Below, piece after piece: positions 49,915-62,547 of a DNA stretch of 64,000 bases. This DNA comes from Triplophysa rosa (Eukaryota; Chordata; Actinopteri; Cypriniformes; Nemacheilidae): the NCBI RefSeq assembly GCF_024868665.1, contig NC_079910.1, positions 14,384,902-14,448,901 on the forward strand. The letters run 5' to 3'. A model generated the notes under the pieces. That model searched no databases. It was not told the origin of the DNA and saw only the letters and a list, made by a program, of their open reading frames with translations. Both the position numbers and the translations under genes were made by a program. Positions within the stretch are counted from its first letter, which is position 1; each line of letters opens with the position of its first letter.

Positions 49915-50185
49915 TAATAAAATGAAAATTCTGTCATCATTTACTCACCCTCTTGTCATTTCAAACCTGTATGGCTTTCTTTCTTCTGCAAAACACAAAA
50001 GAAGACATTTGGAAGAATGTTGGTAACCTAACAATGGCGGTACCCATTCACTTCTAGTGTATGGACACAAAACCAATGCAAGTCAATGGGTACCGCCGTT
50101 GTTCTGCTACCAACATTCTTCAAAATATCTTCTTTTGTGGTGTACAGAAGATAGAAAGTCACACAGGCTGTAAATGACAATTGTA
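49915..50185. mobile_element. MITE (type 2 core)
   Basis: AAAATTCTGTCATCATTTAC, CTCTTGTCATTTCAAACCTG and the palindromic pair GGCGGTACCCATTCACTTCT / ATGGGTACCGCCGTT are present; the outer termini are lost on both sides. Confidence 0.7.
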
Positions 50186-51942
50186 TACAACTCCAATACA
50201 ATAAATAAATTACTATTAATATAAAATAAAGTGTCATATTAAAACCAAACACAGACCGGTTGTTATCCGGGCCAGGTGCGTACGTCCCATAAAACCATCT
50301 ATACATAAGCATCACAAAGAATAGGTCTGAATTTACTACATTTTCGAAGAAAATAAAAGCACAGATGCATGACCCCCTTATTCATATTCTATTGCACATT
50401 ACACATTGTAACAGAGATGCTCACAAGACCTCAAAACGTGCTGTATCATGTTACAGTTAACAAAATATGAATAACACGACAGTAAAATAAATGCATGTAA
50501 AAAACTGATATTATCTGCTGATAATATAAGGTTTCTTATGGTTACTTACCACACATACTGTATGTGTGCATGCAATGCAAAACTGTTTCTGCAGCTACCA
50601 TGAAATACAGTAGCCAATGTTTACAAAAGTCAAATGTAGTAACTTAAATGTATATTAAATGTTATATTAAGATCAATATGCCCTAATTAATGCATGAGCA
50701 AAATTGTGGTCAGCCAACATCCTCTGTTTTCTTAATCTGGCTTGCCAGATGGTGTCCTATTGCACAAATGATTCATGCAAAAATCGTCACTGATCTGGTC
50801 TAGCGCCTTTGAGACCTAGACATGAAATTTATGTACCTAATGCCGATATGTAAGTAATTGTATAGCCATAAACTCAATGACTATTTATAAAGGCTTCTGT
50901 TGAAAGTAATTGAATCACAGGGTAAGTGCAGCTTCAAATGTGATTTACATTAGTGTAAAATCTGTTTTTATCAGGAGATTATTTTCCTAAATTTGTAACA
51001 CTTATCATCAACACCTATAAAAGCAATGCAAATGTGTGTAAGCATTGACCTCTGTGTCCTCATAAAATATATGACTAATTCATATATTAACTCCTAGAAT
51101 TGCCAAACCATTACCACATCAGTTTTTTTTCTTGACACTTATTTCAATTGTACTCGATGACAGACATTGCATTTTGTTTCACTCTTAATTTTTCACGCAT
51201 GCACAGTTGTATGGCAGTGAAGGGCAAGTATGAAATATAAGTGGTAAACATTTTGTATGGACAGATGTGGATTAGTGTTCATCTTTGCCTCATGCAGGAG
51301 ATTAGATCTTATTCACCGCTAACAGGGTTTATCGTTCTCTAGAATTGTGATTACAGGAAAAAATCAGAGACAGAGGAAAAAAGAAAGCAAGAAAGAGAGC
51401 AAGCACAGGGGCGAGAGAGATATTATACAAGATCAGATGTGCATTCTGCACTTTTTATACTGTACAATCACTGGAGGATGTGACTTTAGATAACATTAGG
51501 GTTAAATAATATCAATTTTAATAAAAATAAATTAAAATCTTAAAAATAAAGGTTCCTGTTTGTCATTGTAGAACCAGTCTTTGGGGGTTTTACGTTTTTT
51601 AGCTCAAACTGATCTTATGTTTATATTCAGTTCACTTCTCACAAGATCTCTTTCAGATTTTGGGTCAAAGTCATTCAAATCTGTTAGAAGTCAACCATTT
51701 AAGCGAAGAAACAGATACAGACATGGAGAGGAAGAACAGCAACGTGAGAGTTTATTAAAAAAGTTTATTTTAGTTGCATTCTCAAAACTGCAACTTCAAA
51801 TTCAAATCAATGTCATTACATCAGGCAAAGCAGTAAATGCTTCATTGTCCTGTGATATTATTAAAACCTTGAAATGGTGAAATTCTGTTACCTTTAACCA
51901 ACATAACTTTTAAGATTAAGGCATAATATAAAATGAAAAGTT
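50186..51942. other. Intergenic, no gene seen
   Basis: AT-rich DNA. A piece near 51536-51560 (CTTAAAAATAAAGGTTCCTG) resembles the terminus of the TACACTCTTAAAA MITE. No exons are seen. Confidence 0.45.
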
Positions 51943-52184
51943 TTAAAGGGATAGTTCATCCAAAAATGAAAATTCTGTCATCATTTACTCACGCTCAGGT
52001 AATTTCATAACTGTATAAATTAATTTGTTCCGATGAACACAAAGAAAGATATTTTGAAGAATGTTAGCAATTTTCAGTTCCGGGACATCATTGACTACTA
52101 TAGTAGGATGAATTAAAAGGTCAAAGGTGCCCGAGAACTCTTTGTTTTCCTAAATTCTTCAAAATACCTCATTATGTGTACACC
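51943..52184. mobile_element. Truncated MITE (type 1 core), 5' half
   Basis: It begins TTAAAGGGATAGTTCATCC and continues through ACACAAAGAAAGATATTTTG and GACATCATTGACTACTATAG, then stops before the 3' arm at a CA-rich low-complexity tract. Confidence 0.75.
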
Positions 52185-52248
52185 ACAGATGCACATCTTT
52201 CACATCTTACACATACGTACACACTCACACATACATACAAACTCACAT

Positions 52249-52291
52249 GCACACACGCACGCACGCACAGCACACACACACACACACACAC
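52249..52291. repeat. (CA)n microsatellite with CACG interruptions
   Basis: CA-rich tract next to the truncated MITE. Confidence 0.9.
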
Positions 52292-53138
52292 TGTTTTAAA
52301 GAAACTCCTTTGAGAGAGTTCCGTTTTATTCTTTAGTGATGTTACAGGAAATTTTGGGGATGAGTGTAAATTTCTAATGAAAAGTTGGTGCAAATAAAAC
52401 ATTTGACATTGAGTGCTTTGACCCGCTGCTGTGATTTCAATGAGTCCGCTAAATTGTGGAGGGCTAAACTGGCCTAAAACACATAGAAGTGAACTGGGGA
52501 GCTGTTTTTTTTTGGATTTAAAACAGTAACATTTCATTTCTCAAATGATTTCAGTGGTTTGCGATCTAGTGTGTGTGTTCTGGCTATAGTTCATTTTTAA
52601 TAGATAGGTAGAAATTAATTTATTGACATTAGTAATTGTGAAAATTCACATAAGCAGTGAAATATGAACATTATTTAGTTTTTTTCCAGAAAAAACAACG
52701 CTTCCACATTTACTTGGGTGTTTATTGTCTTGGGCTCCCAAATATGGTGTCTATGTTGACATACAATTCAGTGGTCAATGAGGCTTCTATGTATGTCGAT
52801 GGTAATGAACCTGAAAAAGGAACAACCTTTTGTAAACGATGAGAGTGTTCACTGAGAATGCTGTGAATGCAACATGTTTCTGCATTGTGCTATGAATTTC
52901 TTGCAAACACATTTTGGAACGCAACAATAATTGAGACTGAGTAGATAGAAGCATCTACTCGCAGACAATATGTTTTAGAAAACGATTTAACTGTATACAT
53001 TAGTACATTAATAATGTACTATTAGTCAATTAACTATATGTACAATTACAGAGAGCAGAACTATATATGATTAAAGATTGTGAATAAATGAAGGATTTGA
53101 GAGATGGGTTGTGTGACATGACAAAGACAGAGAAAGTG
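52292..53138. other. Intergenic, no gene seen
   Basis: AT-rich, no recognised features. Confidence 0.45.
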
Positions 53139-53195
53139 TGTGTGGGGGGGGTTGGGGAGGTTAAGTTTATGGTGTTTGGGGGGTGGTGATGATGC
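53139..53195 (+). other. G-rich tract with G-quadruplex potential
   Basis: A run of eight G is followed within ~40 bp by GGGG, GG and GGGGGG tracts on the plus strand, meeting a loose four-tract G4 pattern. Repeat expansion alone may explain it. Confidence 0.45.
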
Positions 53196-53709
53196 TGGTG
53201 GTAGAAGAAGAGCTTGGCTGCATTTGCGGTCGATAACGAACGCTTAATGCAAGTCTGGAAAACTGAATACGGTCACCATCTGCTCTATACCCGACTGCGT
53301 TCTGAGAATGATCAAGAGCCAAGCACATTTACTGCTGAAGACAGACCAAGAAAGAAGACACTGTGTGTGCGTGTGCGCGCGAGAGATGGAGAAAACGAGA
53401 GAGAAAGAGTGAGAGCAAGCCAAGAGAGAAGAGAGAGATTTGCTCAGGGGTGGTCGATCCATCACCTGTGTTTAGGGAACGAGCAGACATAGATGAAGGT
53501 GAGCACAAATGGGACGGTCAGCCATGGGTCTCACGCTCAGAGGTGTCACAACAAACACGCACACATACAAAGCTCTAGGGTAGAAAACACAAAGCACATG
53601 CGATTCGCAAACATACGGTAACGGAAGGTAACTGTAGAGTTGCATTTCAAATAAAAAATGTGTATATTTGCCAAATATTTTGGAGAAAGTTTGGTTTACA
53701 TTGCTATTG

Positions 53710-53710
<1 letters not shown>

Positions 53711-53783
<73 letters not shown>
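53711..53783. repeat. (CA)n microsatellite, ~36 units
   Basis: Uninterrupted CA run. Open frames on either strand through it are artefacts. Confidence 0.98.
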
Positions 53784-53786
<3 letters not shown>

Positions 53787-53789
53787 CTG

Positions 53790-54055
53790 GTTTACTATCT
53801 CCGTGGGGACAGTCGATAGGCGTAATGCTTTTTATACTGTACAAACTGCATATTCTATCCCCTATGCCTAACCCTACCCCTAAACCTAAAGATCATAGAA
53901 CACTTTTTGCATTTTTAGATTTGTAAAAAATATTGTTCTGTACAATTTATTAGCTTTTTTGCCCCTGGGGACCTCAATTTTGGTCCCACGGTGACACGAG
54001 ATGTGTTGGTGTGCATTCAGGTTTAGGTCCCCACCGGGATATACAAACATGAACA
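53790..54055. repeat. Fish GGGGAC-type interspersed repeat
   Basis: CCGTGGGGACAGTCGATAGG, TTTATACTGTACAAACTGCA and CTAACCCTACCCCTAAACCT, then GGTCCCCACCGGGATAT, form a unit common in fish and often joined to CA repeats, as here. A related piece is at 56050-56165. Confidence 0.6.
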
Positions 54056-54594
54056 CACACGCAAACACACACACATGCACACACGCACACTTGACCATCG
54101 GCAGGTTGTGATTAAATTCACCTTTGCTCACGATCCCTTGTCACATCTTAGCAATTTTCATTTTAGAGAGATTTAATATGGATCATGGTTTGGTTGAACA
54201 CACAGTATCACTCCCCCCCCAAAGCCACTCCCCTTTATAATCTAGAACAATTTCCAGGACAGGACAGAGTGCTTTACACCAGGGCAAGAGAGAGGCACTT
54301 CATCAAGAGACTAAACAGCTGGTCACCATTACAGTTATTGGTGTTAATCTGTGCCTCCATGACCTGATATCAGTCATAATCACTCACAAACACACATTAA
54401 ATATGAACACACAAATCAGCAGCTATGATACACCGCGGGGAGGGGGAAGAGACCCACTCATGACCCACAGAAGAGGTCCCTTTCTTGGGCAGATGGGGGG
54501 TCTGGGTCTCCTGTCTGGAGGAGATTGTCTGATCCAAATGGTTCATGTGGTACACGATAAACAGATGTACTTTGAGAGCTGATATACCTTAACA

Positions 54595-54891
54595 CAGTGG
54601 TTCTCAAACTGGGGGCCGTGGCCCCTTGGGGGGCCCCAAGATGGATCCAGGGGGGCCACAGATGTTGTGGCATTTTATGAAATATAGAAATTTATCATAG
54701 ATTTTATGCAATCAAACATCAGAAAATGACACCACCAACCAAAAGAATTGAGGTTCCAGCATTGTATAACTGAATGTTTTAGGTTTTATTAAAATTTTAA
54801 GTTTAAGATTATACATCTTTATATGGGGGGCCGCAAAGCGATGCACTTAACACAAAGGGGGCCTTACAACGAAAAAGTTTGAGAACCACTG
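54595..54891. mobile_element. hAT MITE with perfect 16-bp TIRs (CAGTGGTTCTCAAACT)
   Basis: CAGTGGTTCTCAAACT at 54595-54610 is exactly mirrored by AGTTTGAGAACCACTG at 54876-54891. Flanks CCTTAACA and CCTTAACG match at 7 of 8 bases. G/C-rich subterminal blocks (GGGGGCC) enclose an AT-rich core. 297 bp and non-coding. Confidence 0.92.
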
Positions 54892-55204
54892 CCTTAACGT
54901 GTAGTAACATTACTTGACATCAGTTACATGCATTCAGTTGCATTTTCATGCTTTGTATTCTTGCAGAATGTTTCACATACCAATAAGTACTTTGAAGTTG
55001 TATGCGAGTACCATTTCAATTGTTCAACACCGGTGATATGATTTACTTCACCCTTTTTGAATTTTTGCAATTTTTCTGTGATCCTATAAATTGTAAATTT
55101 ATACTTTTAAAATGAATTTGTCAAAAATTAAAAGGCGAATAAAAAGTGAAGATGCAAAAGAAAAGTAACAAAATCTAAACTAGTGAACTGCTAAAAAGCT
55201 TGTT

Positions 55205-55432
55205 AAAGTGATAGTTCACTTTCAAAAATCATGTATTCACCCCTCTTGTCATTTCAAACCCGTATGACTTTCTTTCTTCCGTAGAACACAACAAAATATA
55301 TTTTCAATAATGTTGTTAACTGGTCCCCATTCACTTACATTGGTTTTGTGTCCATACAATAGAAGTGAATGGGTACTGGCGCTGTTCGGTTACTTCTTCT
55401 GTGTTCTGCGGAAAAAAGAAGTCTGATGTCAC
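55205..55432. mobile_element. MITE (type 2 core), degraded
   Basis: AAGTGATAGTTCACTTTCAA at the left, CTCTTGTCATTTCAAACCCG, then CCATTCACTTACATTGGTTT mirrored by AGAAGTGAATGGGTAC. The right terminus is missing. Confidence 0.65.
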
Positions 55433-55805
55433 GCACCACCGTCTCTGGGTGCAACGCTCTATTAAATGCCTAGACAATTAACAAAAATGCTGATATACAA
55501 TCATGGTGTGATGTAAAACTTCTGAAAACCCCCAATCCTAACCTTTATCTCCATAACGAAATCACAGATGGCCAGACAGCGATTCATTATTACGAATGAT
55601 TAAAATATTAATGTTGGAGATTCCATGAGCTTGCATGGAGACTGTAGTGTACACCGTACGTTTTGCTTAAATGTGTAATATGAATGAACATAAACTGTTG
55701 TTCATAAACGGTTGTTTAAACAGCATCTTCACTATAAATTAATATCGACTTGGACCCATAAATAGTATTCCTTATACGTCACTTATAGCAAGCGGATAAG
55801 GTTGT

Positions 55806-56045
55806 ATTTGTGTTCATAAGTTACCGCATTAATTAACATGAACTAACAATGAACAATACTTCTACAGCATTTATTAATCTTAGTTAATGTCCATTTTAGC
55901 TTTAACTAATACATTTTTTAAATCAAATTGGTATCTGGTAACATTTCTTAACGCACTATGAACTAACTAATATTAACAAGGATGTTGAAAAGCTATTATT
56001 GTTAGCTCATGTTAGCTAATTTACTAATATTATCAAATACAACTT
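55806..56045. repeat. Fish repeat with AACTAACATTAACTAA-type words
   Basis: AACATGAACTAACAATGAAC, CAGCATTTATTAATCTTAGT and repeated TTAGTTAATG words characterise an abundant cyprinid interspersed repeat. Ends are not definable. Confidence 0.5.
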
Positions 56046-56165
56046 TATAGATAGACTGTATAAACTGTATAAGGTATCCCTAACTCCTAAACCTAACCCT
56101 GACACAAATCTTTCTGCATTTTTTAGTTTTTTAAAGAATCATTTAGTTTGATTTATAAGCTGTTT

Positions 56166-57135
56166 CCCTACATAGCTGAGCAAACCAGTGAAACCAACAC
56201 AGAGATGAATGTCTTTACATTAGTGCGTGTGAGTGGGTTTTGGGAGGGAAATTGGCCCCACACAGACTGAGCAAGACAAGAGCTCTCAACTGGATTACAG
56301 CAGAGCATTAGAACCGAGAGCAGAGAAAAACCCTTCAGCTCTAATGTAAATAACCACTGTCAGCACAGACCCACACACCAATACACGCTAACACATGCCA
56401 ACAAACAGCAGTGCAGATTTTACACATGTAATCAGCATCAGATCTCTCAAACATGAGATTCACAAGTCACCGACACTGTCAGACGGTCATTTCTGACTTC
56501 AGATGATAATCGAGTGAGCAATGCACACACTCACCCAGACAAACACAAACAAAAACATTGTCTTTGGTAAACCAGGCACAGACAGTTCGTCAGTTTACAG
56601 AAATAGATAAATGCCATTGACACATGGTGAAATGTCATACACTTTTGCCTGTGTGTGTGAGCAGACTCTTTTTCCTGCTACTGGGGGGATTAATAGGGGG
56701 TGTGTATCTCCCCCTAATCCCCAAACACTCCATGCAGTCCTGTGTGTGTGGGTGTGTGTATGTCTTCTGTCTCGCACCGGCTTTCACTCTCTCAAGCATC
56801 AAATCAACTCTCACTGATGGAGATATAAGAGAAATATTTGGAAACATAAATATATACACACAAATATTGTACATGCATAACAACGTTCAACGAACTTTGA
56901 ATAAAAATGTCTGTCATGTGTTATTGTACTTTAACTGCATAGATTTATGTTTATGTCCTCTTGCATTGAATTTAGTCAAAAACATCCCACGGAACCATTT
57001 TAACCAGCAGTCAGACCATGTACCAAAACCATTGACTCCTTGTGTTTTAGCCCCCTACAAGCATGTAAGTGCTGCTTTACTTTAGCAAACCTGATTAAAT
57101 CAGACAATCTACTGTGTTAAATCCTCTTACGGCTT
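56166..57135. other. Intergenic, no gene seen
   Basis: A 153-codon plus-strand open frame at 56624-57085 has no recognisable domain, low-complexity parts and no splice context; I treat it as chance. Confidence 0.45.
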
Positions 57136-57139
57136 CATA

Positions 57140-57430
57140 TTACATATCTGCCCAACAAAAGAGACTCAATCAGAACAATCAAAACCCGCTCTCCGGCCCG
57201 GATTATTTGATCCCATTGTCATGATTAAAATGAAAATCGAGCCAGGAACAAATCCCGAGTATAAGAGCTATCGGGATGGGCGGAGGAACGCAAACGTGCC
57301 CGCTGTAAGTCTTTGATATGGATCAGCCATTGTTTTCTGTTATCTTATAACAATACACAGGCCAGATGTGATTGGTTCACAGGGACAGAGAGGTAAAAGT
57401 CAATCGTCAATCATTGGCCTGTGGACTGCA
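57140..57430. promoter_or_regulatory. Candidate conserved non-coding element D
   Basis: Repeat-free and GC-elevated relative to flanks. Includes CCGGATTATTTGATCCCATT, ATTGTCATGATTAAAATGA, GTCTTTGATATGG (TCF-like CTTTGAT), TAACAATACA (SOX-like) and GTCAATCATTGGCC. The motif mix is enhancer-like; conservation needs a comparison. Confidence 0.35.
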
Positions 57431-58356
57431 CAGTAAATATTATTGGACGTACATGTTGAAAGGACAGTTGCTCTGAAACATTTTAACACAAGGAAATCAT
57501 TTGAAACCTTTTTACAGTAAAAACAACTGAACAGCCTGGAAAAGCATGACATAACTCATTTACTTAAAACCTCTTCAGCTCTGGTGCATCTTTTGGATTT
57601 TTTTTATTGAATTTAAAAGAGTGCCCCACCCACATGCATTGGAGTAAATAGATAAAATGGTCTTATTTTACAGAAAACCCTCTATATTTGAACAATTTGA
57701 CTCTAAAGTGTTAGATCGGTGATATTCTTGACAGTTAGACCTTTCATTTCATATATGACTGATCTATGTTTTGTATGTTTGTGTGATATAAATATGAAAT
57801 TGAATATTATTCAAATGATAAATATTTGATGAAAATTTGATGATGCAATATTGGACCCACCCGTGTGTCTGCGGGGGGTGGCAGAGTGGATATAGCAAAA
57901 CGAAGTTTTAAGACTGTTCATCTTTTATGTAAAGTATGTTTTGCAAAGTACTTTTTGTATCCCATTGACATTGTATTTATGGAAAATTACTGAGAAATAT
58001 GCTTCAAATAAGAAAGAAATATTAAAATGTATTAAAATATTTAATAAAAATCAAAATAAAATCACTAATCATAAATAACAATGTTTAGTGGTTCACCTGT
58101 TGAAAGTTATAGGAAAAAACACTTTTGCCTACCACTACACAAATAACCAGAAAAGCGAACAATATGCTTTGTTTATAATGGCTCTGTCATGCCCTATAGA
58201 GATGACATACTGACTGGAAGCGTTGTGTGTTCAGATCATGAGTGTTTGTGTGTGTGTTGTTGCCAGTTCTCCTGTAGTCACTGCAGGGTGTGAGGATTAT
58301 CTGAGGAAGTGCAGAAGAGTGGCAGTAATGAAGAGACCTCCTCGACAGTACACACA

Positions 58357-58409
<53 letters not shown>

Positions 58410-58904
58410 GCACACACACACACACACACACACACATTAGAACCAAACTGCTCCACCCATTTCTTGAGCTTCACTCATATGAAACATAAACTCATAAGGT
58501 TAATCATAACAAGACAACAACCAATTCAGAATGTGAGAGTGATTCTGGCCAGAAACGGTCTATCTGTTGTCATCTGTCCTCTTCAAAGTCATCTCAGCCA
58601 TTATCCTTCCAGAGTAATTAAGAGGAAGAATATTACCTCAGATACACCCCCCTCTCTCTCATGGATCGGCCCCTCTCAGCATGATGGATGGGAGGCTGTC
58701 ACATCAACCTGAACGACAGAGGGGTGCAGGATCGGCCATAACACACCTCCAATCACATAAAACCAAACACTTGTCATTCCACAGTCTAATTGTTAAAATG
58801 CAGATGGCAGGTGTGAGTAATAACACAATCTTGAATGAGGGGCTCAATATTATGATATAAGTATTGTTAAAATAGTCCAACTGAAATGATGAATCTGTTC
58901 CTTT
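57431..58904. other. Intergenic with (CA)n at 58349-58436; no gene seen
   Basis: AT-rich DNA, then an imperfect (CA)n of nearly 90 bp with CACG variants. Open frames over the repeat are artefacts. Confidence 0.6.
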
Positions 58905-59215
58905 TTAAAGGGATAGTTCATCCCCCCAAAAAAATCTATCATTATTTATGTACCCTCAAGTTGTTCCAAAACTATTAAAATCTTTCTACTGTTGAACACA
59001 AAAGAAGATATTTTGAAGAATGTGGAAAACTTAACAGTTCTAGGGAACCATTAACTATACCAGTTTTTTCCTTATGAAAGACTAGAGTGCCCCAGATTGT
59101 TCCAAATATCTTTCTTTGTGTTCAGCAGAACAACGAAATTTACACAGGTATGGAACAACTTGAGGGTGAGTAAATGATGACAGAATTTTCATTTTTGGGT
59201 GAACTATCCCTTTAA
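58905..59215. mobile_element. Intact inverted-repeat MITE (TTAAAGGGATAGTTCA, type 1 core)
   Basis: Starts TTAAAGGGATAGTTCATCC and ends GGTGAACTATCCCTTTAA. Inner arms CCCTCAAGTTGTTCC and GGAACAACTTGAGGGTGAG are mirror images. 311 bp, shorter than the copy at 8559 because the centre is reduced. Confidence 0.85.
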
Positions 59216-59370
59216 GCTTTAGGAATGCAAATGCATTTTAATAATTGGTACATACATTTGTACTGTGCATCTACTGTAAATGTGCTTATATGCTCAAGTT
59301 TAAAATTTTCCCTTTTGAAATTCAATCTAGATAGCATGTCTTCTAAATAATAAACATTCTCAAGAAAAAG

Positions 59371-59494
59371 GTTACGTGGTATTATAACTCCGACTGCATT
59401 ATTCTTCAAGAAGAAAGTCATATTCAGTTAGGATGCCTTGAGGGCGAGTAAAACATGGGGAAATTTTGTTTCTTGGCTGAAGTATCCCTTTAAG
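59371..59494. mobile_element. MITE 3' part (type 3 core)
   Basis: Shares GTGGTATTATAACTCCGACT and the following ~100 bp with the unit in slc17a9 intron 5 and ends in GAAGTATCCCTTTAA. It lies just 156 bp from the MITE at 58905-59215. Confidence 0.7.
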
Positions 59495-60224
59495 TCTTGT
59501 CGAGTTATTTCTTATCCTAATGCTTCGGTGTCCTTTTGAAGCATGAGGCCCATTGTAAAATGAAAACTCTAAACCTAAAAAAAATCTGCTTTGATTTCTA
59601 AGAACAGGAGTTTTATGACATGACAATATTTTCATTTTGAATGAACTATCCCTTAAATAGAGGGTTTTGAAACAACAGAGTTGATAAAAATTCCAGTAAA
59701 CATGTTTAAGCCACTAGCCTGAACATCCAAAACAGAGAGATGTTGTGTTATAAAGAGATGGAACAAACAAAACAATATAGATAAAAAGTAAAATCCTTTC
59801 ACACTGAATAACAAGTTACTTTTCAGGGGGCTTATCTTGAGTATTAGTATTAGCTGAGGAAGCTTTAGTGAACATGTCTCGCTATCCAACTCAAAAGCTC
59901 TGGAACTCAAGAAGTGAAAAACAATGTGATTCCTTTAATGTCAAAGCATGTTAAGAACCCCTTCTGCAAGCCCCCATATCCTAGATAAACCTAAGTCCAA
60001 AAGAAATGACATAATCAAATCCATTTTCATTATTACAATATTTCAAAGGCATTATCCTCCAGACAAAACACCATTTATTCTATTTAATCCTTCAAAGAGT
60101 GGCTGATGTTACCTGATACTGATTGGGTGTTCATGGGGTAAGAGTGTGAATGACATCAACAAGTCTGAAAAGCTGGAATCATGTTGCTGGATCCCATTGA
60201 GATGATTAAATCCAGCCTCACATT

Positions 60225-60263
<39 letters not shown>

Positions 60264-61149
60264 TGTGCGTGTGTGTGTGTGTGTGTGTGCGTGTGTGAAA
60301 TGGAAGAAATTAAAATGGGAAAACACCACGTGGCCAAGTGTTTATGTGGTATTTGTATCAGTTAAATGTTAAAAGACAAATGATAAACATTTCACAACAA
60401 TTTATAATAAATGTTTGAAACCAACCCTTAATACTTCCCTACATTCTCCCCTCTTTGTTTCCCGTCTCTCTTCCCCATTCTAAAAAAATAATAGAAAATA
60501 TTCAAGATAACTAATCATATTTTGTGTGTATAGATGTTTTTCACTTATGTTGTCCATTTATCCGTCTAAAACTATTTCACTTTGAATCAAAACTTGAATA
60601 AAGACTAAGTGTCAACACAAGCTAAAAAAAAATCGTTTTCCAAAAACCAAAAGCAATTGAGGCACATAAGCGTTAGTGATTGACTGGCTTCTAAGTGGGA
60701 TTCCCTTGAGTCAAGCACTTTCACATGATAAAGATCCCCAACTGTAGAATCAGCCATAAGCAGATTAGTACAATGGGATGAGGAGGCTTTGAGAGTCTTT
60801 AGCCCAATTCACTGCAGAAAGAAATCGACTGTGACTCGTTCAGATAAATCTCACCGCTCTATCCCTCCATCCCCACCCGCTCTCAATGCTTCAGGCCAAA
60901 CATCCCTCTCGAACCCGTTCTCATCTGGGCCCGGTTGCAGCGTCGCTGCCGTGTCCAGAAACCCGTGACATCCTGAGCACGAATACACGACTTACATGAT
61001 AGTGTGCACACAGCCTGCTCCGCTAAAGACAACACCAGTGCTAATCGCAAATAAATGCCTTTCAGTATTTGCTCTACCAATGCTCCATCCCTTCAATCAG
61101 TGATGTGGATAACGGGGGTGTGTGGTGAATTGTAAAGCTCTGAACGGGA
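59495..61149. other. Intergenic with MITE tail and (GT)n; no gene seen
   Basis: A MITE 3' tail (ATGACAATATTTTCATTTTG, GAACTATCCCTTAAAT) ends near 59657. An interrupted (GT)n lies at 60225-60297. The rest shows no features. Confidence 0.5.
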
Positions 61150-61360
61150 CATTAAAGGGGGGGGGCGGAGGGTCATTAGGACATGTTACTCCGTACAGCT
61201 CTTCAATGATGTCAGGACTTGTCGAGTGACAGTACATCACCTCCCAGTGCGCACTGTATAACACGGAGGCCAGGAACTCAAATGACACAAAGAGTTATTC
61301 AGTTCGTAATGAAGCTGCTTAATGAAACCATTGCCCTTGAAAGTTCTTCATCAATTTCAG
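61150..61360. promoter_or_regulatory. Candidate conserved non-coding element E1
   Basis: After a GGGGGGGG run, repeat-free sequence carries GTCATTAGGAC, TTCAATGATGTCAGG, CAGTTCGTAATGAAGCTGCT and TTAATGAAACCATTG. Repeated TAATG/ATTG cores resemble the other candidate enhancers. Confidence 0.3.
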
Positions 61361-61364
61361 CCCT

Positions 61365-61366
61365 CC

Positions 61367-61396
<30 letters not shown>
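61365..61396. repeat. (CT)n microsatellite
   Basis: About 14 CT units. Confidence 0.9.
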
Positions 61397-61397
<1 letters not shown>

Positions 61398-61424
61398 CAG
61401 CACAGCCACGTGGCAGCTCTATAT

Positions 61425-61800
61425 TAATTAAAGCTAGCGTTTCCTGAAGTACTTAAGTGAGGTGCCCACATTGATAATGAGCAGGTTCAAAAGAGTGCCA
61501 TCCTTCCAAAATGACTTTTAAAACCAGCCTTATTAAGCAGAAAATTATGCCCAAATCAGCCTACAAGCTCCTCATTAAAAGCCACTGATCCTTGGCCGCG
61601 CGCTTGTTCGTCCGATTTTAATTAGGAACGCACGAGTCTCACTGCCGTGCTAAACGCCATTAATCTTCCCTTTCATTCCTTCTCAGACGCCCAGGAATGT
61701 GGAGAGCCAGCCCAGCTCCTCCTCGCTGCCTCTGCCTCTTGTCCGCCTGCCAGCCCGAGGGAACGAGTGCCGGCTTGAGCCGGGGGCGGCATATGAGTTA
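61425..61800. promoter_or_regulatory. Candidate conserved non-coding element E2
   Basis: GC-rich for the region and free of repeats. TAAT/ATTA cores occur as GATAATGAGCAGG, CTTATTAAGCAGAAAATTA, CTCATTAAAAGCC, GATTTTAATTAGGAACG and CGCCATTAATC. A GC-rich tail (61680-61790) follows. It is the most enhancer-like stretch in the right half. Confidence 0.4.
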
Positions 61801-62333
61801 GTCCAAGTTAGGAGGAGTTTCTTTCAAGCGTGTGAAACTGCAACACATTTTACAACATATAATGAATTCAATAATCGCGATTGCCATAAAACTTCATATG
61901 GTTTGAAAAGAGAAGTCATAAAAACACAGAAAGCTTCGTTGAAAACACAGGTTTTGAAACACTTGCTCATTTTTTCATTGTAAAAAAAGGTAACTTAAAA
62001 AAACAGTAATGTTCCGGCAGCTGGGGCGGCAGCAAAATATGGTAAAATAAAAAAATTTTATAAAGTAAAATTATATGTTTGTCATGTTCTTTTGCACCAG
62101 ACTTGTACCTTTTGCTGTCAATTTATGTAATTTGACATTATTTACCGCATTTCAAAAATAAATGTAAAATAAAACCGTAAAATTACAGTTATTTACAGTG
62201 ATATGTTTTCCCACGTTTTTGAATATTAGAACTCATCAAAACTTTGGATTAACACAATTGTAATTCTAGAAATGATGATGTGACTAAACGCATCTAAAAG
62301 AAATAAAAAAATCTGTTATACTGTACACTCTTA
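61801..62333. other. Intergenic, no gene seen
   Basis: AT-rich DNA without recognisable features. Confidence 0.45.
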
Positions 62334-62547
62334 AAAGAGGTGCTTCAAAAGGTTCTTCGTTGCCATAGAAGAACCTTCTTGTTCCATAAAGAACCTTTAA
62401 CATCTGAAGAATCTTTCTATTTAACAAAAGGCTCTTTGTGGTAAAAAAAGCTTCTTCAGATTATAAAAAAGTAAGAAAGAGATGGTTCTTCTATGGCATC
62501 GCTGAAGAAACGTTTAACTTTAAGCAACTTTATTTTTAAGAGTGTAG
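62334..62547. mobile_element. Palindromic MITE with TACACTCTTAAAA termini, copy 2
   Basis: Starts TACACTCTTAAAA and ends TTTTTAAGAGTGTA. The body repeats AAGAACCTTT and AAAGGTTCTT as in the copy at 8296-8556 but is ~50 bp shorter. Confidence 0.85.

Noticed and set aside
53860..53890. CCTAACCCTACCCCTAAACC as an interstitial telomere
   Set aside because: It is the irregular interior of a common fish repeat, not a TTAGGG array.
53472..53926. Open frames of poly(Val-Cys) or poly(Thr-His)
   Set aside because: They are read through a (CA)n microsatellite; likewise at 7433-7771, 58187-58489 and 60181-60372.
56624..57085. 153-codon plus-strand open frame
   Set aside because: No domain, no plausible splice or promoter context, low-complexity segments; likely chance in a long intergenic region.
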